DNA of 10,412 nucleotides, from contig JAJDBI010000313.1 in assembly GCA_029261435.1 (NCBI GenBank), positions 1-10,412 on the forward strand, written 5' to 3'. Below the pieces are notes generated by a model that was not told the origin of the DNA, did not search any database, and worked only from the letters and a program-made list of their open reading frames with translations. Source of the stretch: Nitrospinaceae bacterium (lineage in GTDB: Bacteria > Nitrospinota > Nitrospinia > Nitrospinales > VA-1). Every line of letters begins with the position of its first letter. The stretch's first letter is position 1. The translations under genes and the position numbers were made by a program. Shown here one piece after another: positions 1 through 6,149 of this stretch.

Positions 1-999
1 CAGGGCGTTGCCAAACTCGAATTTGCCCTTTACCTTCACCAGACCTGCTGGGAGGAGGCTTTTCCCTCTTTCTACCAGAGCTTTGCGGGCACCCTCATCT
101 ACGGTCAATGTTCCGGCAGGTTTCAAGGTGTGGGCGATCCAATGCTTGCGATCACGGATTTTGCCTTTTCCCGACCAGAATAAAGTTCCCACTTCTTTAC
201 TGGCGAAAATATTTTCAACAACCTTTTCGTCCAGTCCATTGACCACCAGCGTGGGGATGCCAAAGCTCATGGTTTTTTTGGCGGCTAGAACCTTGGTGAT
301 CATTCCTCCAACTGTTAAACGGTTATTGCTTTTTCCAGCAATTCGCTCGATATCTTCGTTTACTTTAGCAATATGGGAAATCAACTGCGCTTTTTCAGCC
401 CCTGCCTTCTCTTTCAGAGAAGGGTCCTTGTCATACAATCCATCAACATCGGAAAGTATGATTAAAAGTTGCGCATCCACCAAACAGGCCACAGTTGCAG
501 AAAGGGTGTCATTGTCACCAATTTTAATCTCCTCAACAGTGACCGAGTCATTTTCATTGATGATGGGAACGACGCCCTTTTCCAGAAGAGCTTCGATGGT
601 GTGCTTGGCGTTCAGATAACGTGTGCGATTTTTAAGATCTTCGTGGCTCAAAAGAATCTGAGCTACTTTCAATTCTTTTTTCTCGAAAGCTTTTTCATAA
701 GTATGCATCAGGAAACTTTGACCGATGGCGGCACAGGCCTGCTTTTCAGGAATGGTTAAATCGGCGCGGCCAAACTCCAGACGCTCACGCCCTGCCATAA
801 TGGCACCCGATGAGACCAGAACCACATTGTAGCCTTTATCGCGGATGAACTTGATTTTGCGGGCATAATGACGCACCCAGTCCTTGCTCAGTCCGCATTC
901 CAGTGCAGAACGGCCTTTATCCCGATTGGAAATAACACTGCTTCCAATCTTGATGACCACCGTTTTGATATCTTTTAGGATTTCTTTACGCACTGTCAT
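1..999 (-). CDS. proB: Glutamate 5-kinase ProB (partial, C-terminal end outside window)
   Basis: This enzyme phosphorylates L-glutamate with ATP to gamma-glutamyl phosphate, the first committed step of proline synthesis in the cytoplasm. Reading from the ATG at 999-997, 333 residues are visible with no stop, so the 3' end lies beyond position 1. An amino-acid kinase domain covers about residues 10-260: VIKIGSS near 15-20, SSGAI near 62-66, NENDSV at 148-153, GDND at 161-164 and LSDVDGLYDKDP near 182-193. A PUA domain starts around residue 285 (WIAH, then GTLTVDEGA and the LLPAG segment) and is cut off; the E. coli protein is 367 residues. The usual GTGGM.TK loop reads LTVGGMITK (about 228-236), so the first glycine-threonine pair is altered. 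There is no strong Shine-Dalgarno sequence before the start. The gene is 75 bp downstream of the hydrolase gene on the same strand and could be co-transcribed with it; proA is not seen in the window. Confidence 0.96.
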   Translation of the reverse strand, partial: MTVRKEILKDIKTVVIKIGSSVISNRDKGRSALECGLSKDWVRHYARKIKFIRDKGYNVVLVSSGAIMAGRERLEFGRADLTIPEKQACAAIGQSFLMHTYEKAFEKKELKVAQILLSHEDLKNRTRYLNAKHTIEALLEKGVVPIINENDSVTVEEIKIGDNDTLSATVACLVDAQLLIILSDVDGLYDKDPSLKEKAGAEKAQLISHIAKVNEDIERIAGKSNNRLTVGGMITKVLAAKKTMSFGIPTLVVNGLDEKVVENIFASKEVGTLFWSGKGKIRDRKHWIAHTLKPAGTLTVDEGARKALVERGKSLLPAGLVKVKGKFEFGNAL

Positions 1000-1074
1000 A
1001 TTTTCGAGGTGTCCCAATGTTTTTAATTGAAAAAAAAACCGCAGGAGAAAATGTAACCTAAAATTCCGCGCAGG

Positions 1075-1941
1075 TCATCCTCTATTGTTGGAGTTTTTCA
1101 GAGTTTCAGTGATAAACCGACTCAAAGCATCATAATACCCGACTCCACCCAAAATATACGTATCATTATGCCCCGCTCCTTCAATGGCGTAAAACGTTTT
1201 AGGATTCCCGGCCTTTTCGAACAATTTACGTCCAAGGTCATAAGGAACTATCTCATCGCGTGTGCCATGCAGGAATAGTTTGGCAAGCTTCAGGTGAGGA
1301 ACTTTCCCCACGGCATCTAATTTGGATCGAACCGCCCAACCCAGAGGAATCAGCGGGAAAACCGTTCTCGACATATCCGACGAGTTGGTGAACACCGACT
1401 CCAGAATCAATCCTCTGGCAGGATGATTCGTAGCTGTTTCTACCGCGCAAATGCCACCTAAAGAACGACCAAATAAAAACAGGGAATCAACAGACACTCC
1501 ATCCATGGCAAGAACCTGTTTGTAAGCCGCTCGAGAGTCTTTGTAAATTCCCTCTTCATCAGGGGTACCTTCACTTCTGCCATAACCCCGGTAATCAAAA
1601 ATGAAAATATTCAGATTGAGCCGTTTAAGACGCTGGATATTATCCAGTCGATGGCTGAGGTTACCGGCATTACCATGAAACCACAGCAAGGTTGCGACTG
1701 CGTTCGGCGAGGGGATGAACCAGGAATGCAGTTTCACTCCATCCTCTGATTCAAAATAAATATCCTGCGCTGGAACCCCAAGAGATGTTGGGTTCCAATA
1801 TCCTTCAGGATAGGGCGCAGGGTGAAAAATAATTTTATTCTCAAACAGCAGCAGGAAAGCCGCATAAGCCAGTATGAAAAAAATCAGAAGACCGGCAGAC
1901 TGAATCCACGTCACCTTATTAATCCGTTTTTGTGTTTTCAA
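1075..1941 (-). CDS. Membrane-anchored alpha/beta hydrolase, BEM46/ABHD13-like serine hydrolase
   Basis: This is a predicted serine hydrolase of the alpha/beta fold, 288 residues, held in the inner membrane by one N-terminal hydrophobic helix (about residues 14-34), with the catalytic domain probably on the outer face. Visible family marks are the oxyanion-hole motif HGNAGN (89-94), DYRGYGRSEG (about 116-125), the nucleophile elbow GRSLGG with Ser160, the acid Asp229 in HGTRDEIVPY, and His258 in GAGHND. The set is complete, so it should be active; the substrate (acyl ester, thioester or lipid) cannot be read from sequence. The longest frame starts with TTG at 1941, which overlaps the end of nfeD by 23 bp. 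A GTG at 1914-1912, just after the nfeD stop, is an alternative that removes nine residues and keeps the membrane helix. Neither has a good Shine-Dalgarno sequence, which suggests translational coupling to nfeD. Confidence 0.9.
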   Translation of the reverse strand: MKTQKRINKVTWIQSAGLLIFFILAYAAFLLLFENKIIFHPAPYPEGYWNPTSLGVPAQDIYFESEDGVKLHSWFIPSPNAVATLLWFHGNAGNLSHRLDNIQRLKRLNLNIFIFDYRGYGRSEGTPDEEGIYKDSRAAYKQVLAMDGVSVDSLFLFGRSLGGICAVETATNHPARGLILESVFTNSSDMSRTVFPLIPLGWAVRSKLDAVGKVPHLKLAKLFLHGTRDEIVPYDLGRKLFEKAGNPKTFYAIEGAGHNDTYILGGVGYYDALSRFITETLKNSNNRG

Positions 1942-3223
1942 TCTGGGTAACTTTAATTTTAAGTCCCTCTACCAAATCGACCCGAACCGTTTTCCCTTCT
2001 GCTACCTGTGTTGCAGCTTCCGCATCCCACAATTCACCGTGGACCAGGACAATGCCTTTCGGATTCAACGTTTCTTTAACCAGGCCGGTTTCACCAACCA
2101 TCCCCTCCATCCCACCCAGTTTTTTGAGATTTCGGGTACGAGTTGCTAGAGCAACGATACCTAGCGACATAACAACTGTCAGTCCCAGCGTTGGATATAG
2201 AATGGCTCGTGAAATCTGCAAAGCAGGGTCGTCACTGTCTATCAGCATAGTGGATCCAAGGAAAATCGATATCACACCGGAGACGGACAACAAGCCATAG
2301 CTCATGACATTGATTTCAGCGATAAATAAAATCACACCTAACAGGATCAGTAAAAGTCCAGCGTAGTTGATCGGTAACGTCTGCATGGCATAGAGCGCAA
2401 GAATGAGACTGATCGCGCCAATCACTCCGGGTAGAACCAGCCCTGGGTTGGACAGTTCAAAATAAATGCCCACCATGCCGATCATCATGAGAATGTAGGC
2501 GACATTAGGGTTGGAAATTATATCCAGCATTTTTTGCCGGGGGTTCATCTCGTGATAAACAATTTGCAGGTTTTTGGTCTGGAGCGTTACAGAACCTGAT
2601 GTAACCTGCACTTCCCTCCCATCAACAGCCAGCACCAGAGCTTGAACATCTCCGGCAATGAGATCAATGACATTGAGCTTTCTAGCCTCTTCCGCCGAAA
2701 TGGATACGCTATTCACGACTGCCAGTTCCGCCCAGTGCGCGTTGCGGTTTCTAAGTTCTGCAAGAGAACGAATGTAGGCCGCGGCATCGTTGGTCACTTT
2801 CTTTTTCATGGTTTTGGCCTGCTCGCCTTCTCCTCCCCCACCCATCATATTCACCGGGCTGGCAGCGCCAATATTGGTGCCCGGTGCCATGGCGGCAATA
2901 TGTGATCCTATAGTGATGAACGTTCCAGCAGAAGCGGCTCTGGAACCACTCGGCGCAACAAACGAAGCCACCGGAACCTGAGAGCTCTGAATTTTTTTGA
3001 TGATCTGCCGCATGGAAGTATCCAGTCCACCGGGCGTATCAATATGCAAAATGACTAACGCATCCTGTTCGGCATTGGCCTGACTGATTTCATGGGAAAC
3101 ATATTCGGCAACCGCAGGGTTGATCGCCCCTGAAAGTTTAACGACGACCACACGATCTTTCGAATAGGCGGGGGGAACGGCCAGAAACAAAATCAGTAAT
3201 AGGAAACCAATTTGTTTTTTCAT
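1919..3223 (-). CDS. nfeD: NfeD-family membrane-bound ClpP-class serine protease
   Basis: This is a long-form NfeD protein (434 residues), a membrane serine protease of the ClpP/crotonase fold. The archaeal homologue PH1510 cleaves the hydrophobic tail of a stomatin partner. A signal peptide or anchor lies at residues 1-21. The protease domain (about 24-220) has the IDTPGG motif (61-66) and the nucleophile Ser98 in SRAASAGT. The general-base lysine is probably Lys142, just before VTN, matching the Ser/Lys dyad of the family. Several membrane helices follow between about 240 and 360 (for example 240-256, 262-282, 286-304, 308-328 and 342-360). A small C-terminal OB-fold NfeD domain occupies about 370-430 (GMVGETG, then GIVLVHGELWDAEA). 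The ATG at 3223-3221 directly precedes a typical signal sequence, although its Shine-Dalgarno match is poor. It is the first gene of a minus-strand run with the hydrolase and possibly proB. No stomatin/slipin gene lies beside it, which is unusual for this family. Confidence 0.94.
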   Translation of the reverse strand: MKKQIGFLLLILFLAVPPAYSKDRVVVVKLSGAINPAVAEYVSHEISQANAEQDALVILHIDTPGGLDTSMRQIIKKIQSSQVPVASFVAPSGSRAASAGTFITIGSHIAAMAPGTNIGAASPVNMMGGGGEGEQAKTMKKKVTNDAAAYIRSLAELRNRNAHWAELAVVNSVSISAEEARKLNVIDLIAGDVQALVLAVDGREVQVTSGSVTLQTKNLQIVYHEMNPRQKMLDIISNPNVAYILMMIGMVGIYFELSNPGLVLPGVIGAISLILALYAMQTLPINYAGLLLILLGVILFIAEINVMSYGLLSVSGVISIFLGSTMLIDSDDPALQISRAILYPTLGLTVVMSLGIVALATRTRNLKKLGGMEGMVGETGLVKETLNPKGIVLVHGELWDAEAATQVAEGKTVRVDLVEGLKIKVTQIENTKTD

Positions 3224-3395
3224 CAGGGGAACCAGGTTGTCGGAAGTTTTCCGTCCATGCGTTCCATTATTGTTCCACAGGGGACTGAATAAAGCAAACC
3301 TCTCATCCAGGCTGAAAGTGATTTTACGTTACCCATACTCCTTTTAATGTTAAACTCGGTAAAATTGGTTATGATTTTAATTTCAGGAAAATTAT

Positions 3396-3842
3396 ATGGA
3401 TTATAAAACCGTCTACATCGTTGACCCTATCCGGGGCGAGCGCATTCAAATGGCAAAATTTCTCAGTGAAGAAGTTATTACCGTCATGACGTTCGTTTCT
3501 CCCAACGATTGTTTTAAGAGAACCGAGCTTATTAACTGCGATTTGATGGTGTTTGTTCCACGTAAAGAAAAAAACGAGATCAAACATTTGATGAATATAA
3601 AAAAACGATTCCGGAAAACTCCCGTGGTATTTCTTCTCAATGATGATTTCCCGGATATCAATCTTGCGGAAATCACGGAAAACGGGTTTCCAACTGTCTA
3701 TAAGGCCAGCAACAACGAAAAGGTTCGCGAAATCATGCTGGGTCTTCTGGCCGCAGAAGGACTGCCGCCTCGGACCGAAGTACCACATCCCGTCCCCATT
3801 TCCAAAGAAGTTCAGAGCGCCCTTTCACCGAGGCCCGAATGA
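3396..3842 (+). CDS. Degenerate response-regulator receiver-like protein
   Basis: This is a 148-residue cytoplasmic protein of one receiver-like (CheY-fold) domain plus a proline-rich tail. Beta-strand 1 reads VYIVD (6-10), keeping one of the two usual acidic residues (Asp10). Strand 3 reads DLMVFV (49-54), with Val54 where the phospho-accepting aspartate normally sits. Strand 4 reads PVVFLL (76-81), with leucine instead of the switch Ser/Thr. A lysine remains in VYKAS (Lys103) but without the usual following proline. It therefore cannot be phosphorylated in the classic way and probably acts by protein binding as a pseudo-receiver. Residues 124-148 are proline- and charge-rich and look unstructured. 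The start is supported by AGGA at 3385-3388, seven bases upstream. Its stop overlaps the kdsA start as ATGA, so the two are translationally coupled. The receiver assignment rests on pattern only; it could be another Rossmann-like small domain. Confidence 0.72.
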   Translation: MDYKTVYIVDPIRGERIQMAKFLSEEVITVMTFVSPNDCFKRTELINCDLMVFVPRKEKNEIKHLMNIKKRFRKTPVVFLLNDDFPDINLAEITENGFPTVYKASNNEKVREIMLGLLAAEGLPPRTEVPHPVPISKEVQSALSPRPE

Positions 3843-4681
3843 GCAACACGCCCAAAGTCACCCAATCTATTTCTACAGGTTCCTTTAGTATAGGTGGGAA
3901 GAATCCTCTGGCTCTGATTGCCGGCCCCTGTGTGATTGAGTCTGAAAAAATTTCCCGAGACATCGCCGAGAAGCTGAAACGCATTACCAGCGACCTGGGG
4001 GTACCCTTTATATTTAAAGCTTCCTACGACAAGGCCAACCGATCTTCTATTCAATCATTTCGTGGTCCGGGACTGAAAGAGGGATTAGAAATTCTGCATA
4101 AGATCAAGACCGACCTGGATATTCCTGTTTTGTCCGATGTCCATAAAGAAGAGGAAGTTGATCCTGCGGCAGAAGTGCTTGATGTTTTGCAAATCCCTGC
4201 ATTTCTTTGCCGCCAAACAGACATCCTGGTAAAAGCCGCCAGCACTGGAAAGCCAGTCAATGTTAAAAAGGGACAATTCATGGCGCCTTGGGATATGAAG
4301 AATGTAGTGAACAAACTTGAAGAAAGCGGCAATAAAAACATCCTGCTGACAGAACGAGGAGCAACCTTTGGCTATAACAATCTGGTAGTAGATATGCGTT
4401 CCCTGGTTTTGATGCGCGACTATGGCTACCCGGTGATATTCGATTCCACCCACAGTCTGCAACAACCCGGTGGTCAGGGTACGAAGAGTGGAGGACAAAG
4501 AGAGATGATCCCCGACCTCGCCCGTGGCGCAGTAGGGGTGGGTTGCGATGCCCTGTTCATGGAGGTTCACACAGACCCAGACCAAGCATTATCAGATGGA
4601 CCAAATATGCTGAAACTCGATCTGCTCCCCGAACTTCTGGAACAGTTAATCACCTTGGATCACATCGTTCGAGGTAGTTAG
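3839..4681 (+). CDS. kdsA: 3-deoxy-8-phosphooctulonate synthase (KDO-8-phosphate synthase), metal-dependent type
   Basis: This enzyme condenses phosphoenolpyruvate with D-arabinose 5-phosphate to form KDO 8-phosphate, the precursor of the inner-core sugar of lipopolysaccharide, in the cytoplasm. It is a 280-residue TIM-barrel enzyme of normal length. Motifs include LIAGPCVIES (26-35), FKASYDKANRSS (59-70), SDVH (99-102), QTDIL (126-130), TERGATFGYNNLVVDMR (171-187), FDSTHS (201-206) and the EVHTDP...SDGPN segment (242-256). It belongs to the metal-requiring class: Cys31, His205, Glu242 and Asp253 are spaced 174, 37 and 11 residues apart, the same as the metal ligands of the Aquifex enzyme, whereas E. 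coli-type enzymes have Asn at the cysteine position. The ATG at 3839 follows GAGG (3830-3833) and overlaps the upstream stop as ATGA. No other KDO or lipid A genes are seen nearby in the window. Its presence indicates a Gram-negative cell. Confidence 0.97.
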   Translation: MSNTPKVTQSISTGSFSIGGKNPLALIAGPCVIESEKISRDIAEKLKRITSDLGVPFIFKASYDKANRSSIQSFRGPGLKEGLEILHKIKTDLDIPVLSDVHKEEEVDPAAEVLDVLQIPAFLCRQTDILVKAASTGKPVNVKKGQFMAPWDMKNVVNKLEESGNKNILLTERGATFGYNNLVVDMRSLVLMRDYGYPVIFDSTHSLQQPGGQGTKSGGQREMIPDLARGAVGVGCDALFMEVHTDPDQALSDGPNMLKLDLLPELLEQLITLDHIVRGS

Positions 4682-4763
4682 AAAAAGCCATCAAGCCGAG
4701 ACAAGACACTGCCAGCGGCAATAGTTATTTTTCACTGGCCCCACACCAAATGGAGGAAGAATC

Positions 4764-5714
4764 ATGAAACGATTTTTCATCACACTCCTTACAATATTTA
4801 TTATTTTTCCTCTTATTTCAGAGGCTGATTCCGGCGGAATATGGGACGATCTTGCCCCCACTCCTATTAAAAGGACAGAATCCTCTTCCGCACTTCTTGG
4901 CGATAAAATTTATTTACTGGGAGGGTTCACTCCAAAAGGAATTTCCAGAGAGGTCGATGTCTGGGACCTGGAATCCGGCACATGGAGTAAAATCGTCCCT
5001 CTTCCCCGTGGCTTGCATCACACCACCGCTACAGTAGTGGACGGCAAACTATATGTTATAGGCGGATTCGATTCGGGTACGTGGCGACCCTCCAATGTGA
5101 ACTACGAGTATGATCCTGAAATTCATCGCTGGACCGTAAAAACTCCCATGCCCACTGCACGCGGAGCACTAGCAGCTGGTGTGATTAACGGAAAGATTCA
5201 TTTGATCGGAGGCGCACACCGCAAACTGTTCAATCTGGTCAACACCTCTGCCCATGAAGTTTACGATCCTGAAACAAACAGCTGGAGAACACTTGCTCCT
5301 ATACCCACCCCACGCGACCACCTTACTGTTTCCATGATCGGCAAAAAACTACATGCCATTGGTGGACGAGTGAATGTCGACTACAATAAAAACCTGAATA
5401 CCCATGAAGTTTACGATGCCAAAACCAGCAAGTGGAGTCTCCATGCGCCCCTCCCTACAGCACGCAGTGGAATAACCTCCCAGGCACTCAACGGATTGAT
5501 CCATGTCTTTGGCGGAGAATCTGGAGAAGGTACCTTTGTTGAAAATGAAGCCTATGATCCTTCAACAAATAAATGGAAAACCTTTAGTTCTATGCCATCG
5601 GGACGACACGGGCTGGCTTCTGTTGTATGGAAAAACCAAATTCATCTTTTGACAGGGGGACCCAAACCGGGTGGGGGTGGAAGTGATACACATCTTATAT
5701 TCAAACTAAATTAA
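4764..5714 (+). CDS. Exported six-blade Kelch-repeat beta-propeller protein
   Basis: This is a 316-residue secreted or periplasmic protein made almost wholly of Kelch repeats. Residues 1-21 form a signal peptide (MKRF, hydrophobic core, then SEA before the likely cut at Ala21). Six blades can be counted from the double-glycine strands at residues 53-54, 100-101, 149-150, 200-201, 250-251 and 298-299, about 50 residues apart. Most are followed by the Tyr-x-Pro...Trp pattern (YDPEIHRW, YDPETNSW, YDPSTNKW). The C-terminal HLIFKLN probably closes the ring with the N-terminal strand. No catalytic motif is visible; such propellers usually bind proteins or sugars, and some are sialate mutarotases (NanM-like), which cannot be shown here. 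A strong Shine-Dalgarno GGAGG (4752-4756) supports the start. It lies 82 bp after kdsA and may share its transcript or have its own promoter. Confidence 0.9.
   Translation: MKRFFITLLTIFIIFPLISEADSGGIWDDLAPTPIKRTESSSALLGDKIYLLGGFTPKGISREVDVWDLESGTWSKIVPLPRGLHHTTATVVDGKLYVIGGFDSGTWRPSNVNYEYDPEIHRWTVKTPMPTARGALAAGVINGKIHLIGGAHRKLFNLVNTSAHEVYDPETNSWRTLAPIPTPRDHLTVSMIGKKLHAIGGRVNVDYNKNLNTHEVYDAKTSKWSLHAPLPTARSGITSQALNGLIHVFGGESGEGTFVENEAYDPSTNKWKTFSSMPSGRHGLASVVWKNQIHLLTGGPKPGGGGSDTHLIFKLN
5251..5417 (+). repeat. DNA-level duplicate within Kelch blades
   Basis: A 17-bp stretch encoding HEVYD is identical at 5251-5267 and 5401-5417, exactly 150 bp (50 codons, one blade) apart. This is longer than the protein motif alone would force, because synonymous positions are also shared. 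It suggests fairly recent duplication or gene conversion between neighbouring blades. Confidence 0.6.
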
Positions 5715-5749
5715 TTTCGGGAAGAATCATCCTTAAGAGGGAGGGAGGG

Positions 5750-5771
5750 CGGCTCCCTTGGTAGGGAGCCG
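5750..5771 (+). other. GC-rich hairpin after the Kelch gene
   Basis: A perfect 9-bp stem (5750-5758 with 5763-5771) closes a TGGT loop 36 bp after the Kelch stop codon. No U-run follows, so it is not a standard intrinsic terminator. It might protect the mRNA 3' end or belong to the structured element downstream. AGGGAG at 5742-5747 can pair with CTCCCT (5753-5758) and compete with this stem. Confidence 0.6.
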
Positions 5772-5799
5772 GAGAGAAAAGCTTGTTAGCCATCGATTT

Positions 5800-5858
5800 G
5801 GCACGCCACGGATTGGGCCACTTGGAGGTAAACCCAATCCGTTGGAGGTGGCAGTGCC
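5800..5858 (+). ncRNA. Candidate structured RNA: long interrupted stem-loop
   Basis: An 18-bp stem, all Watson-Crick, forms in three blocks. 5800-5804 pairs with 5854-5858, 5805-5809 with 5848-5852 (one bulged A at 5853), and 5810-5817 with 5833-5840. The 3' side carries a 7-nt bulge (5841-5847), and the apex is a 15-nt loop (5818-5832). TTGGAGGT occurs twice, at 5822-5829 in the loop and at 5842-5849, which covers most of the bulge and the first two bases of the paired strand. A possible outer 7-bp helix, GGAGAGA (5771-5777) with TCTCTCC (5906-5912), would enclose the hairpin in a larger domain. No known class (tRNA, SRP, 6S, tmRNA, GEMM riboswitch) fits by eye. It could be a small RNA, a 5' leader element of the cyclase gene, or a 3' UTR structure of the Kelch gene. 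The base pairing is seen directly; RNA function and strand are inferred. Confidence 0.45.
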
Positions 5859-6149
5859 AGTTCGAATCTTCAATTATCTATAGAGCAATCTTCATGCCAA
5901 TAAGATCTCTCCCAAAAAAAACACTATAACTCATTATAAACAAACAGTATTTTTCTTTTCTCCAAGAGTTCATTGAGTCAAAATTCTTTCCTTTTAGTCC
6001 AGGTTTTTCCTTCCTTGCGTCAATTTCTTCCTGTTTCCGGGAAAATAATTCTCTCTTAAGAAAAAATCGCCATTAATTAAATTCACATCCAAGGGTGGTC
6101 TATGGCAAAGTAATTGGGTAGATAAATATGACTTCACGGAGAGAGCGGC

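Larger units (their letters stand above)
5715..6149. other. Long intergenic region before the diguanylate cyclase gene
   Basis: This 435-bp gap has no convincing ORF. Its first part (5742-5858) is GC-rich and holds two strong hairpins, listed separately. The remainder (about 5870-6125) is AT-rich with long pyrimidine runs on the plus strand, an eight-A run at about 5914-5921, and a near-palindrome TTTCC-G-GGAAA around 6034-6044 that could be an operator. AT-rich segments such as TATAAC and TATAAA near 5925-5942 resemble -10 boxes, but I found no well-spaced -35 partner. The promoter of the downstream gene must lie here but cannot be fixed by eye. Confidence 0.6.

Noticed and set aside
8..759. 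Plus-strand ORFs opposite proB
   Set aside because: They are antisense shadows of a clearly conserved glutamate kinase frame.
1020..1074. T-rich run on the minus strand before proB, as an intrinsic terminator after the hydrolase
   Set aside because: The GC-rich segments before the run are direct (CCTGCGCGG and CCTGCGG), not inverted, so no stem forms.
4682..4763. Possible terminator between kdsA and the Kelch gene
   Set aside because: Only a 5-bp GCCAG/CTGGC match with a loop of about 20 bases and no following T-run.
5854..5912. tRNA-like T-loop (GTTCGAATC at 5860-5868), suggesting a tRNA or tRNA remnant
   Set aside because: The flanking bases give only two pairs of a T-stem, and no acceptor, D-arm or CCA end fits around it. 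The upstream bases belong to the long stem-loop.
6094..6110. Sigma-54-like GG-N10-GC upstream of the cyclase gene
   Set aside because: Only the minimal dinucleotides match; the surrounding consensus bases do not.
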